From Cycas panzhihuaensis (lineage: Eukaryota > Cycadophyta): DNA of 64,000 nt. Under the pieces are notes generated by a model. It had not been told where the DNA came from. It did not search any database and saw nothing but the letters and a program-made list of their open reading frames with translations. Shown here one piece after another: positions 21,053 through 36,823 of this stretch. Numbering within the stretch: the stretch's first letter is position 1; the number at the start of each line of letters is the position of its first letter. The position numbers and the translations under genes were made by a program. The stretch covers positions 15,748,001-15,812,000 of the forward strand of contig CM041465.1 of assembly GCA_023213395.1 (NCBI GenBank), read 5' to 3'.

Positions 21053-22301
21053 AATCAATAGGAAGAAGGGTTTGATAGCATAATTAATACATTAGTTGTA
21101 GTATGTTTAATCAAGAATCAAAATAGAACATCAAAGTGAGACATAGCTTATTGACCCACAACATTGGAAAACATTACATAAGCTATGCAATAAGTTTACT
21201 ACAATAAGCAAGAAGCTTAGGTTTATTGTCAAGTTAGCTACTTACAAGCCAAAACCACATCTCCTATTGAATTCCCTTAGGGAATAATATTTGAAGATGT
21301 TTGTTTGATAGAGCACTTGTGTTCATATAAAACACTATAATAAAATACTCCTATAATAGACTTTTAAAGCAATACATACTTGAAATTGTATATACTAAGT
21401 AGTTCCCAATAATTTGGAAACAAAGAAGTATAATTATACTTTAAAAATAATAAAATGATAAATACTTATCCCATATAGAGTTTTAAACTATGTATCCTTA
21501 AAATTGTATACTCTAGGCAATTCTTAATAATTTGGAAAGAAAGAAGCATACTTATACTTTAGAAAACAATAAAATGAAAAATACCTATCCAAAACACAAA
21601 ACACAATACAAGGTAACAAACTCTAACTAAGCTTGTAGAAAGTAACTTAGCTCCAGAAAACATTTTATACCAGTAAACTTATCATATCTCATGTATATGG
21701 ACTTTGAGGAGGTCAAGTAATAATTACTTACTAATGTAATATATCCTCTATTGCTAGATCTATTTTTGAAAGATCCATTCATTATAGGAATACATATTTC
21801 CAACTCTAGATTAGACACTCTCTTAAAGGAACTAGATATCTAACAGAAAAAACTTTGCTATAATCATTGATTACCACTAAAAATGAATAATAATACAACA
21901 TGTTTGTATTCAAAAGTTTTAGCCTCTCCTTTTGGTTAGCTATAACCACTTAAATTTTAGACTTGTATTTCTATATCCTTCTTATTATTACATAATAACA
22001 ATTAAAGCTTTGCCAAGTTAGGACTAAATGATTAGGTTCATATGGTGGTATTTCTATGAAAATAGCTAATTCTAAAGGCTAATGGCATTTAGGGTCATGT
22101 GACCATACATATTCCAACACCCAACCATCTCAAAACTTTGGTTTGTCACTATTAGCATGAACAGATCGCATCATTATGATAATAACAATAAGGTTAGGGC
22201 TTTAAAACCTACATTTACATCAAAATACTTGATGTCTTATTATTCACTATATTAATTAAGTGGAGCTTCATTGTTGGGGTTTTATTATTCTATATGTATA
22301 T
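21053..22301. other. AT-rich, no gene; contains a 119-bp duplication
   Basis: Apart from the tandem pair at 21361-21598 I see no repeat ends, protein motifs or RNA genes. Confidence 0.55.
21361..21598. repeat. Two-copy tandem duplication, 119-bp period
   Basis: 21361-21479 and 21480-21598 share ttttaaa, aaaattgtatactc-type and taataatttggaaa blocks in order with the same spacing. Differences are scattered. Confidence 0.8.
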
Positions 22302-22362
22302 AGGTTTATTTTATTTTTATTTTAGCGGGGTCTTTCAACTGGTTCAATTAAAAATAAGAGAG
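22302..22362. repeat. Left copy of a 62-bp repeat flanking the microsatellite
   Basis: Contains aggtttatttt, cggggtctttcaa and ggttcaattaaaaataa. The second copy, in the same orientation, is at 25487-25550. Both directly follow TA-rich sequence. Confidence 0.8.
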
Positions 22363-22928
22363 AGAGAGAGATCTTCAAAGCAATGGATATTAGCTCATAG
22401 GTGAAGAATTTGGTAATAGAATTGTCATAAGGGTTGACGATTCTCTTCTGTAAGAGCCCTAACTCACCTTCATATAGCCCTAAAGGCCATGGTAGTGGAA
22501 GAAAAGACATAAAATAATGAGTTAAAAGAAATTAAAGGTGGTTCCATGGTAGAAAGAATTAAGGTATCATGGCATTATATAGTCGAGTAGTTAAGATGAA
22601 GCTGAGAAATGTTGTGGTTTCAAGCCCTATGGAAAGCCTCTGCAATTATCGCAAGAAAATGGTTTTTTACATATACATCAAGGATTTTCTTGTGGTCCAA
22701 CCATGGTTCTACTTACAAAGCCTAAATGATTTACTCACCATAGATTATATCTAAAATGGAGGCCAAATAGAGCAAGAAAGGGCTTAGAAGACTTGATCTA
22801 TTACATCAATTTTCTAACTTTAAATTTCAAGTAAAGAAAATATGATTAAATCTTCTACAAGTGTTAATAGAATTATGAATTTTATGTTGGTAGAATCATT
22901 GTATATCAACATCAAAGTAAAATTTGTA
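22363..22928. other. Non-coding, nothing recognised
   Basis: Starts with a short (ga)n run after the flanking repeat, then unique-looking sequence up to the microsatellite. Only short chance frames. Confidence 0.5.
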
Positions 22929-25486
<2,558 letters not shown>

Positions 25487-25550
25487 AGGTTTATTTTGTT
25501 TTGATTTTAGGGGGGTCTTTCAATAGGTTGAATTAAAAATAAAAGAGATA
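25487..25550. repeat. Right copy of the repeat flanking the microsatellite
   Basis: Matches 22302-22362 in order: aggtttatttt, ggggtctttcaa, aattaaaaataa, with a few substitutions. It begins immediately at the end of the (at)n tract and is followed by a short (tatc)n run. Confidence 0.8.
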
Positions 25551-27523
25551 ACTATCTATCTATCTATTTATATATCATACAAAAGAATAGGAAAGGAAGA
25601 AGGCAATATATTCAATTAAACAAGCCTTCTTGTAAGTTTATTAACCAATCAACTTAGTTAAGTATACAAAAGCCCACTTAAGGAGGCACCTATATAACGT
25701 GAAATTACATCAAAAAAAGGAGGAAAACATCACCCCAACTAACCTAGGCAATTACTATATAAAACATCACCAATATAGATGTAGGTACTAACATCAAAAT
25801 AAAAATATTACTGTGTCAACATAATGCCCCTTAGGCATCAAAGATTGACAGGATTGAAGATAACCACTAAAAGGAATAATTTTGAAAATCTAAAAACCAT
25901 AAATAAGATTTGTAAAGAATAATGTGCTAGTGCTCTATAGAATAATGAGATGGATGTGAAGCTAAAAATTCAATTAGCAACTAAAGTAAGAAGTGATACC
26001 AATTATAAAAACTAATAATAACTATTAAAAAACCAAGAAAAACTACTAGAATGTAGTAGTATCTAAAGTATCAGAAGTTGATGGTCTAATACTAAAAAGA
26101 CCATCAAAACTAAATATGAAACTATAGAAAAAGGAAATATAACAAGATGGCATGACAAACGAAGGAACCATCTAAGGCATAACTAAGAAGGTAATAAAAT
26201 TAAAATGAGAAATTCAAAGGAATCCTTTAAACTTGAACTATAGAACTGAAATCACCTACTCTACATATACATCTTTGAAAGATGTTGATAAAGAAGGAAC
26301 CAAAAGGTGAATCACTAAAATTAAAATAATAAAGCAAATATAGTACAGAAACCTACATGCTAAAGGAGCATGACAATCAACCTATTAACTACTATCATAT
26401 AACATGCATCTATGATGATGAATCATATTAAAACTAAAATAACTCTAAATTACTCCAAACAATGCTTAGAGACAAAGGATGTAAAGAATGTACATGTTAT
26501 AAGAGGTGATGAATAGAGTTGCTATAATAATAACATGAAAGAGATCATCTATTATTAAGCTATAAACTAATATCATGAAGATCTAAAAAGTGAACATCTT
26601 AGAGTCAAAGTAGAATAAGAGTTTGCTATAATTGAAGGACACATAAACCATGCTAGGATGAAGTATTTAGCTAAAGAGATGAATAAAACTACTATTGGGA
26701 TTATATGTTGAAGTAAAGAATCTTCTCTAGTATAATATCCATAAGTCAAATCATGCTAAAAATTTAGGATAAAAGTAGATAAGACATTTGCTCAACCATG
26801 AATTGTTATTATCAAAGGTGACCAAAAAGGTCAATAATATAAAAGGTGAGAGACTTCTAGGGGTGTTCTATGAATAATTCCTAGGTTGATGTAAACACAA
26901 ACAATCTCCAACCCAAAAACTAGAATGATGTTGATTTAATAAATGAGTAGGTAGTAGGAGTCTCTTGAGGCTGGCTTAATGGCATCTTAACCCCTTCGAT
27001 GATGAGTTGTTTGAATTAATCTAATCTAGGTATAGGGTCAGGGAAGGGAGTTGGTTCTAAACCCTTATATTTTGGTTATATTGATGACTCAAATGACTTA
27101 AAAGGACTATATAATATGACTCAATTAACTTAGACATAAGATCAAAGCAAATAGGTAGGGAACTTAGGTGGAAGAAAATATGAGAGTTGATGGCAATGCT
27201 AAGAAAGTTTTACAAAAAGATCATATAAATAATTAAACAATCAGAAGCATATAGACACTATCATTCTATCCAAACTTATGCAGAACTCACTTTTAATTTT
27301 TAGAGGAGCTTTAGAGTAGCGGTAGGCCAATATACATAAAATAAATATTACATTCTTAGGTGACTAGTTAAGAAATAGAAGAGAAGATTTTTAATATATA
27401 GGGAAGGTCAAATAAGTTCCTTCAGGCAAACTAGTTTGATGGTGCCCATTGGATTCCACAATGATGAGTAGTATCAAACCTAGAGAAGGGAGTCCAAGTG
27501 TAAGAAGGATCTAAGTTTTGTAC
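25551..27523. other. Non-coding flank of Gypsy-D, nothing recognised
   Basis: About 2 kb of A-rich sequence with no open frame of note and no LTR signatures. It ends in tgtac (27519-27523), the possible target sequence beside the Gypsy-D LTR. Confidence 0.5.
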
Positions 27524-27881
27524 TGTTTCACCAAAACCTAGCCTCTTGACTTGTATTTGATTTGTATTGGTAAGTTTTAACATGTTATGTGTGATTTCAA
27601 GAGGATGATTGATACATTTTGTTTGATCGTTAGTTAAGCCATGTTTTTGTTAAAGTGATGTATGAAGTTTAATTAATGAAGTATAGCTAGCAATAATGGT
27701 GTGACTTGTATTTTTGCTACTATCCACCAATGATATAAACTATGACACCAAAAGTTTCTTTCATAATTAACTTAACCTCATGTTTCCTCCAAAACTTATC
27801 ATTTTTACCTTATTTTTAAGGTTTCACCTAAATTTTATTGTTGATTAATTTTTTTCGGCTTGTATTTAATGCATTTCACCT
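27524..27881 (+). repeat. Gypsy-D 5' LTR, start segment
   Basis: TGTTTCACCAAAACC onward matches 58572-58930 over about 358 bp. The LTR must continue to the right, but the 3' copy is truncated so its end cannot be fixed from this window. Confidence 0.85.
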
Positions 27882-29954
27882 AAATTTGGGCTTATCTAGT
27901 CATTAATGAAGCCATTTTCATGATTAGATCTTCATTTAATACCAATTATTATTATTTTTTGATTAAATTTTGACTCCACTATTATCATGTTTTTTAGTGC
28001 TACCAAAAATGTGACCGGTCATATTTTTAGAGTAAAGTCATGTTTTTGGTAGGTGAAAAACATAATGGGTTGCATTTTTCATTATCATGCAATAAAAACT
28101 TAGGCAGTGCACCAAAATTTTACATACTGCTACCTAGATTTGGTGGAATTTGATTCCTTCAATGCCCATAAGTGCTCTCAAGATTTTGTTGGTTGTAAGT
28201 TGATGAGTTAGAGGTGATTTTGCTATGGTTTTGTGAGAAAAATTGGAGTTTTTAGAGATTTTTTAAAGACTACTTTTATAAGTTTAAAAACTTATTTTTT
28301 TGAAGACTACTAGGTGAAATAACGAAGGAGTTTTGTTGTTGTATTGTTATTATTTGATTGTTGATGGTCTAAGCTTCCATTTTCTTAGATCTTCATAAGG
28401 TTTTATGCTTTAAACTTCTTCTAATTTGGTAAGATCTTTCCTATTGTATTTTTGGCTTATTTCATGGTCTTTAAAAGATGATTTTAGCTCAGAAACTTTT
28501 CTTTTCTTTGGCTAATTACTGTAGTGATCTTGTATTGGTTTTGGATACTGAATTATACACTAAAAGGTTAGCCCTTTGTGGGGTTCCTTAAGGGTAGACT
28601 AGGGTGGATCATGGTCATCTCTCCACCATATATCTAGCTATCCCTTCCCACTCTCTTGTAGTAGTTTGTATTTCAGTTGGTTTGTCGCTCTCTTTTGGTA
28701 TTATTGGGCTCTAGTTTGGCCTCTTCTTATTGTTCTTCCCTCTTTGATTTTTTTTAAAGGAAAGTTTGTGGAAGAGTTAGTCAATTGAAAAGAAAATTGT
28801 CATTATATGGCATTCTTCACAATAGGAAATAAATTCTTTTCTTATATATCTTTGTGGTTGTATTCACTTTTACTATTAAGTTGGATTCTTTATCTTGGAA
28901 ATGAAAAGTTGAGAATGTTATATGGTAAAATATCTTTGAATTTTTTACTTTTGCAAAGAGTTCAAAATCTTTTTGGAGCTCTTACTACTCCCTTTGTGAT
29001 AGAACCATTGGGACTAGTCTTATGTGGATGTTATTATTCAAATTTATGATTTGTTTATCATTTCATAAGTCTAAAAATTATCAAAAAATAGTAGTAATAT
29101 CTTTTAAGAATATATTTTCTTTGTACATTATTCATCACCTTTTTAAAGAATTGGTTGTATGCATGAAGGATGAAGTATGTTGACTAGTTTTGTATGTTAA
29201 TTAATTTCTTTAAAAGCTTCTACAAAGATCATATAGTGAGTTTCAGATTTTAGTAACATTATTTCTTTTGAAGTAAAGTGTGCATATTGCATATAGGAAA
29301 GCTATTTCATAGTTGCACGTTCATCTTTTATTTTGAAAAAAAAAAAGGAAAAACTTGTATGCATTCTTTCTAGTTTATTGGTTTTTGATTTTAACAAAAA
29401 AAAAAAAAAGGTTTATGTGAGTTTGATTGGTTGTATAGATTTATCTTACTCTCTTAGTTTTGTCTCCTTGCTATCATATCAAAATCTAGAAAGAAGAACA
29501 AAATCTAAAGGAACATGAAGTGACTATAAATACGATACAAAAAGGGAAAAGACAACAAAGAGAAAGACAAGCAAAGTGAACACAAACCAAAGCAAGAAAT
29601 TGAAACAAGACAAACCACCTTTCCATTGGCTTACCCTCTCCCATACATAAGTAGAACCTAAAAGATTGAAAAGATTACATGAGAGGAATCCCTAGGAAGG
29701 ACATTGAGGATATTGTCAGTGTGGCTCTGAACTTAGAACTCCTTCATCAAGTCGTGTAGGTTAGTAGATTCTATCACCCCATTTCATATCCATGCATTTT
29801 GTCATATCCATTCACACTTCATTCGATAACACTACTAGGTAAAGAATCCTCCGTAGGAGTTAGGTAAATATGGTCCTTTAGGTCTTCTTGAGCTTTGTGT
29901 CTTTAATTATAAAAAGGAATTGAGAGATATTAAGTTTAGGCCCTCCTTAAGCGC
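27882..29954 (+). other. Rest of Gypsy-D 5' LTR and leader, limits not resolved
   Basis: No coding sequence. By position it must contain the remainder of the 5' LTR, the primer site and the leader. I looked for a TGG-initial primer site and found none I trust. Two A-runs lie at 29335-29347 and 29395-29409 and a purine-rich stretch at 29520-29620. Confidence 0.5.
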
Positions 29955-32582
29955 ATGACCATCTTTCTAGTTACCATACTAGGGAACCACCATTTATCCT
30001 CAAATAAAGCTATAAAAATGACAACACCTACTCCTAGGTGCTTATTGAGACTTCAAGCCCTTCTACCTAATTCTCAAGTCTACTTGTTATACTTTGGTCA
30101 CGATGTTTCATCATCTTACATTGAATCTTCGAAACTTCAAGCACATGACACATACATTTATCCTCCCAAAGATTCAACCCAATTATATAACATACCGATG
30201 GAGTAGGGATATCTAGAACCTTCTCAACATCCTGAAGATTCTTCTTTTGTGGATCCTTCTTTTGCACAAGAAGAACCACCTTCGGGTTAGCTACATCTAT
30301 CTTTCCTTGAGTCGGTCCTTACTAGGATCCCTACCCCACTATGCATGCCTTATTACCATGACCCGCTTTACATAAAGACTTATACCATGTCATCTTTACT
30401 ACAACATACTCAAATTAATCCCTTAGGTAAAGACTATGAGTTCATTGAGGTAGACCCCCCACCAGATGCCATGTGATCTCCTCACCCTTCTCATCCTCCT
30501 TTACCAAGACCTATGTCACAACCTCATTCCTTGCCTTTAAGAGGAAGTTGATGATCGTAAATTGATCCATTCACAACCTTGTCAATCTCCTCCTAGATAA
30601 CAAGCTCAGATTCATTCTTCCCATTCTATACCTCCTACTCATGGGGGTAATATCACCATTGTTACTCATGGAAACCCTAGTGCCATGCACGTATCCACTT
30701 CCAGTTAAGTGGTTATGTCCTCACCTAGCTTACGATTGATTAGTTCTTACTCCACTAAGATTGCTTATTCACATCTTATTTTTTCTACTGCCCAGGTACC
30801 CCCTCATGCATTGCATACTATTCGGTCCCATGGTGCTAGACCTCACCCACCATCCCTTAGAGCATCTAACATGATTTCCTTGTCATAACATGTTTCTCAC
30901 ATTCATTTAGCTCATCCTCATGATTTAGTAAGACAATCACAACCTTTGAGGACTTCTAATCCCACTTCCTCTTCATATATTCTTAGAACTACCCCACAAC
31001 CTAATCCCTTCTACACTTTCAACTTAAGTTTCTCTCAACACCTTATACCTTAAATCAACTATGTGGTTAACCCTGTAGCATGGTTTGTTCCCCCCTCTAC
31101 TTTTCCACCTCATGACATTTCACAATAACAACTGTAATTGCAACAATCTATCCATGCATCTATTCCTCATCTGTCATCCTTACCTTAATGTCCTATTATG
31201 TTGAGGCTAAAGAGGTCTTTCCTAGATTATATGAAGTCTTCCTTCCCTTACAAGGTCTTATTGTCACCTATGCCTCTATTCCTTCCTGAGTTGCCTAAAT
31301 TTTCTAGTGACTCTTCTCAAGACTTGGCCTCGTATATATAGATATTCACACTTGCTTGTATAGATTTTATGCCATATAACTATGTTATGATGCACCTATT
31401 TCCTAAATCACTTCAAGGTGATGCCTTGAAGTGGTTTTATCATCTCCTTTCAGCTTCCATTCTCTCGTTCTAACAATTAGTTGACTCCTCTATCAACTAT
31501 TTTGATGTAGTGAGACCATTTAAGTCAAGCATTAAATCTTTATTGGCTATTAAGTAGAATCATGATGAAATGTCAAGGGACTTTGTTAGGAGGTTTCAAG
31601 ACCAAGTGCATGCTTGTCATTCATATCTTAACCCTAGATTGTTATTTGATCTATTTACCAATGCATTGAGGCCTCGTGTGCAGTTAAAAGTTTTAAAGTT
31701 GGGCCCTCAAACGCATTAAGAAGCAGTTGATCGATGTCTAGCCCTAGAAACATTCAAAATTTAAGAAGGTATTAAGAAGGTTGGGAGACCTATGCTCTTT
31801 AAAGAAATAATTCAAACTACAAAAGCTTCCCATCCTGAACCCACTTATGATCATCTCGCTTCTTCAATTAGATCATTAGAATGTGTAATTAATACTAAGT
31901 TATGTGTTGGTCCTCCTTCTCAAAGTCACTCTTCCTAAGAGACCAAAGTGATTCACCTTACTGAAGGGAAGAAGAAACTAGCTCCTCCTCCACCTCCTCC
32001 TTCCTTTAGAAAGATGAAATAATGCTCATATCATCAGACATATGTGCATGATAGAAGTGAGTGCTAAACAATTCAAAATGCAAGTGTTCAAATAAATTGA
32101 GCTTCTAAGTCATCCCAAGACCAAATGATCCATAAGGATCTATTACCTCAATATAATGATAAGATGAGTAAAGATGATAAAGGTAAAGAAAAGTAGGTGT
32201 AAGATGATAAAGGTTAACCTTCGAATTCTAATTCATCAAAGAAGACTGCCACTCCCACAAATATTCTAATAAAAAGAAATAATAATTAATCTCACCCACC
32301 TCCTAAAGGTGGGGACACCAAGAGAACCATAAACATGGTGGAGACTATAAAGAGTGTAGGTCCATATAAATCATCTGATGATTTAATGGTGAGGAATCCT
32401 GACTCTTTACCACTAGTAGCCCCCCATCCCATCAAGTTTAGGTCCATTCCCTTTAGTTTAAAAGATGGATCTTTCTCTTTGGTAGATGAATTAAAGACCA
32501 ATTTGGTAGGCATATCAGTTATTAATTTACTAAAATATTACCCTAAGCAATGTCAACTTTTATTTGATGCATTGGGAGTTCC
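29955..32582 (+). pseudogene. Gypsy-D gag and start of protease region
   Basis: The N-terminal part (from about 29955) is Pro/Ser-rich and full of stops. The retrotransposon gag domain is clear at about 31290-31720: MPYNYVMMHLFPKSLQGDAL then KWFYHLL, and later SRDFVRRFQDQVHACH. A Pro run (APPPPPPSF) precedes the knuckle CSYHQTYVHDRSEC at 32023-32064, spaced CX2HX4HX4C as in Tat-type elements. The frame 32335-32582 (VINLLKYYPKQCQLLFDALG) leads into the protease and is cut by Copia-III, continuing at 48425. Confidence 0.85.
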
Positions 32583-32799
32583 TATTAAAATGTAATGTTT
32601 AACCTAGACAAAAAGGGGTCATGTTGACTCACCCCTTAAATATAACTCTAAATAGGAATTGTGACACTTGGTAGCCTCATGTAGGTCAGTTACATTTCTA
32701 TTTTATAACGGTCATCTTAATGATGTATATTTAAGAGGAATAAGACTCCATGTAATAACAAGTTCTGATCTTTATTCTGTCCAAGTCAATTTTCTATCA
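32583..32799 (+). repeat. Copia-III 5' LTR
   Basis: Starts TATTAAAATG (terminal TG changed to TA) and ends TTCTATCA, 217 bp, the same length as the 3' copy. Confidence 0.95.
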
Positions 32800-32811
32800 T
32801 GGTATCAGAGC
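32800..32811 (+). other. Copia-III primer-binding site
   Basis: TGGTATCAGAGC, an exact copia consensus, directly touching the LTR. Confidence 0.95.
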
Positions 32812-33493
32812 AAGTCATCCTGCCTACTTGAGAAAGGGTCCTTTATGTGTAATAGAGTTTGTTCTAAGTGAGACAAGGAAGGCTAAAACATAGAAGATAA
32901 ATTGAAAGTGAGGTGAAGGATCCAACATGTTAAAGAAGTAGACTTGAAGACAACAGGAAGTATCAGACAACCACGTATCAAACTGTCTGTTGTATGGACC
33001 AAAAAATTCAAACATCTCAGATTGAGCTAAAATTTAGCTAACAAGTAGATCTTGACCTCCTCTTCAATGTTTCCTTCAGGATTGAAGTCATTTAAAGAAG
33101 TTGTGATAGAGTTTTGCCCCTTTATTAGCCACACAGATTTGGAGGTACTTTAGTAACTTTCTTCCAAATTTTTCAAAACTCTTGAATCAAATCTATTGTA
33201 AACTCAGTGTTTGGGTACTCCAAAGTTTTGTGATAGACTTTGAGGAATTCTATGAAGTATTTTTTAAGTTACAAGCAAAAACATGTTTTACCCTAACTAC
33301 ATTTTTCAGTCTTTTAGGTCAATTTTCTCCTCATCTGTAAATTGTTTTGGAAAACTAATACCAGATCTAGGATTCTCATCTCATAACCTCTCTTTCAAGG
33401 TATATATCGTATAATTTTGTACAAGTTTAATTTTGTACAGAAATCTGTACTATGTACGGCCTACACTCTGTCTCTTAGTATCTTTGCTGTCAA
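32812..33493 (+). other. Copia-III 5' leader
   Basis: Untranslated, about 680 bp, long for a copia leader. It is partly shared with the Copia-II leader. gtac-containing words cluster near 33418-33460. Confidence 0.75.
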
Positions 33494-34345
33494 AATGGCT
33501 TCAGGTCTCTTTTATATACCAGAATCATAAAAATTGACTGATTCAAATTATCATGTTTGGAAAATTAAAGTAGAAACTATCTTAAAAATAAAAAATGCTT
33601 GGAATATTACAATTGGGACTGAGACTTGTCCAAAGGACTCAGATGCTAAGTTGGTCAACTGGGAAGAAAGAAACAATATAGGTGTGCACATTTTGAAAAT
33701 GTCAATTTCTAACTCAATTCTGATATATGTTGAAAAGATGAATTTATCCTCTGACATCTGGAAATGTCTTGAGAACCTATATGGACAAAAAAATAAAGCA
33801 AGAATAATTACTCTCAAGGAAGAATTATATAGACTGCATATAAAGGAAACAGAAAATGTAATAGATTTTTTGCACAAGGTTGTTTCAATACGGAATAATT
33901 TGTTAAGTGTAGGAGGTTTGATTTCTGAATAAGAGCTGGTAGAACTGATAACAACTAAGCTCCCAAAGTCTTTCGATACAACCATCAACACCATTATAAA
34001 TACTGAAAAAATAGATAAAATAACTCTTGATGAATTGATGGGGTTATTGTTAAGATAGGAACAAAGGAATAAGAGATATGAAGACTCCTCAAAATTTGAA
34101 GATACCTTTATGTCTAGATTAAACCTAGGCTCACGCAATAGAAACCAAACCTGTGGACGTAGTATAACACCTGACTTTAGAGGACGAGGCTGGTGGCAAG
34201 ACTCTAGGGGACGTGGACAAAGTAGAGACACAAGGATTTGTTTCAATTAGGGAAGGATTGGGCACATCTCCAGTGCTTGTAGAATCTTTGACATATGTTA
34301 CCACTATGGATAAGGTGGACATTACCCTTACCAGTGCCCACAATG
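33494..34345 (+). pseudogene. Copia-III gag
   Basis: Starts at the ATG at 33494 (MASGLFYIPES, then a stop and KLTDSNYHVWKIKVE, a copia gag opening). The 33534-33932 stretch is open for 132 codons and includes IWKCLENLYGQKNKARIITL and LHKVVSIRNNLLSVGG, the UBN2-type region. An Arg/Gly-rich segment (near FRGRGWWQDSRGRGQSRD) precedes two decayed zinc knuckles, CFN-stop-GRIGHISSAC and CYHYG-stop-GGHYPYQC, at about 34230-34345. Stops are mostly former Gln, Trp or Gly-type codons. Confidence 0.9.
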
Positions 34346-34439
34346 AAGAAGTGAAATTCAGAAAGGGAAAAGACCTATTGGTGGCTACAACAAAGAGAAA
34401 GCAGATGAAGATAAAGAAGAGACTGCCTTTATTGTTGCC

Positions 34440-35873
34440 TTGGCTTCTAGCCTTAAAGATAATGACATATGGTACATTGATTTAGGAGCTTCAAGACACA
34501 TGACTAGCCATGAAGATTGGTTTGAGACATTGAAACCCTATAACCTTAATAGATCAGTTGAATTGGGTGATAAATATGCTCTTGATATAAAAGGAATTAG
34601 AACCATTGCTGTTAACTTGTAAGGAAATGTCAAAAATATTAGAAACATTTTGTTGGTTCCTGATTTAAAAATGAACCTTCTTTCTATTTCCCAACTTAGT
34701 AAAAAAGGATTGAGAGCCATCTTTGATGAAGATGGATACTACTATATTCTAGATATAAAAAAAATGGTGAAACTATTGCAAGAGGTGTGAGATGTAATGA
34801 CTTATATAAACTTCTGTCGAATCATGTACTTCCTGATCTAGAAGAAAAATCTTGTCCTGTTATCAAGTCCAGTAATAAAAATTGGCATTTGAAGTATGGG
34901 CACCTTCCAATTGAGACATTGAAATTGATGAGAAGTTCTGAAATGGTGAATGGATTACCTTGTATATCTTTTGATAACTTTGTTTGTAAAAGCTATCAAT
35001 TTGGGAAACAACACCAACTCCCTTTCAAGGAAAGCACCTAGAGAGCAGAATCAAGGTTGGAGCTAATTCATACAGACCTCTGTGATCCCATCTCACCACT
35101 TACTGTTAATAGATGTAGATATTTTTTGACCTTCATTGATGACTTTACTCAAAAGGTATGGGTCTAATTTCTCCACAACAAATCAGAAGTTTTTGAAATA
35201 TTTAAAGAGTTCAAAGTAGAAGTAGAAATGAAGGTAGAAGCAAAAATTAAATGCATTTGGTTAGATAGAGGAGGTGAATATATATCAAAAGAGTTCCAGA
35301 ACTACTGTAGAATTCACATAATCTGTAGACAGGTTACAACTTCATATACACCACAATCAAATGGCATAGAAGAAAGAAAAAATAGAACCTTAATAGAAAT
35401 GACAAGAAGCATGGTCTATGAAAAAGGTGTACCAAAAAACTATTGGGCAGAAGCAGTGACTACAACATGTTATATCATAAATCGGTGTCTAACAAAGGCC
35501 TTAAAAAATATCACTCTAGAAGAAGCTTGGACGAGCAGAAAACCTGATGTAAGTTCACTCAAAGTTTTTAGGAGTCAAGCCTTTGTTCATATACCAGATA
35601 AAAAAAGGTCTAAATTAGATGCAAAAAGCATAGAATGTATTATGATAGGATATAGTAAAAATTCAAAGGCCTACAAATGCATAGATCCTAGAACCAACAA
35701 AATCTATATGAGCAGAGATGTAGTTTTTAATAAAGAAGATAGTGAACCTGGACAAATCAGAATAGTTGACGAAGGAGAAAAGATTGTTGAAGAGGAAACT
35801 ATAGAGATCGGTTAAGAAATTGAGAAAGAACCTGCTTCTAAGGTAATGACAGAGGAAGTTTCAATTTCTCCTC
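34440..35873 (+). pseudogene. Copia-III protease and integrase
   Basis: The protease motif WYIDLGASRHMTSHEDWF starts with its Asp at 34479-34481 (Leu where Ser or Thr is usual). NIRNILLVPDLKMNLLSISQ is the protease end. The pre-integrase zinc region reads WHLKYGH and, with the last Cys as Tyr-Gln, CKSYQFGKQH. Integrase: first Asp in LIHTDLCDP, second in WLDRGGEYIS, Glu in NGIEERKNRTL, all three kept. The open stretch 35228-35815 (195 codons) ends with KSIECIMIGYSKNSKAY and SRDVVFNKED. Gypsy-C enters in the acidic linker after this. Confidence 0.92.
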
Positions 35874-35878
35874 CTACA

Positions 35879-36722
35879 TGTTGACTTTAAGTATCTCACT
35901 ACACTTGTGAGATAGGTACACTTGTCAAGGTTATACAGGTTATAGTCTAGTTTAGGATATAGTCAACATCATTATCCACATATATCACATAGATTTATTA
36001 ATGTTTCCACATGATTACAGCACAATGGCATACATTAATACAAAGATCAGCACCTATTTCACATTCAATCCTTGCAAACACAGAGAATCCATAATTTCCA
36101 CATAACTGTTATTTTATTAAGCAATAAGTTTCTTTACACAAGGTGCTGGAATGTATTCCTTGTGCATTCCAGCCTCATACATTCACTCTGTCACATGCGT
36201 ACCTAGGAGGTACCCATCAAAATACACGTCTTAAGTTGCTATCATGCGTACTGGTCTCCGTACTAAGGTGTACTGGTATACTTGGATCTCACCCTAACTG
36301 AATGGTCCTTAGGAAGCCTCTTAAATATGCTCCTTTGGTGTCCTTTAGCTGAAGGGTTATGACTATCTGTCATAACTGTACCTTTTCAATCAAGCATACC
36401 TCTTCCTAACCATTGGTTAGTTCCCTTAACTGGCTGTCTTAACTCATCTGTACATCCATATGTACATCTAACATCATCCCAGGCTTCCTTCTATCCAGTC
36501 TTCTCATGTGTACCACTTTTGTTTGCTTGCATTCTACTTGGAGGTACGTATTTGTGTTACATACCTGTACCAGGTACATACCTGTCATACGTACCTAGAA
36601 TGCTAAATTCTTTACTTCTTGCTGCATGTGTACCTTCGTACAGTCTGTACCTACATAGTCCAAGGATACCCGGCCTCTCTCTGGTCTGCCCATAGCCCAG
36701 CATGTCACAAAATGCTCCAACA
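35879..36722 (-). repeat. Gypsy-C 3' LTR (left copy)
   Basis: TGTTGACTTTAAG to GCTCCAACA, 844 bp. Many gtac/tacgta words, for example around 36540-36600. Minus-strand aggataga (36723-36730) just inside is the likely polypurine tract. Confidence 0.95.
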
Positions 36723-36823
36723 TCTATCCTAGGTCAACATGAAGGGTTTGAGCATCCTTGCTCAACAAAATTTTAAAATTTGGGGTATTCCTCCCCCTCC
36801 CCTTCTTAAGGCTGCTCCTATGG

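Noticed and set aside
33551-34246. 231-codon minus-strand frame in Copia-III
   Set aside because: Antisense shadow of the well-supported gag frame on the plus strand; no independent motif.
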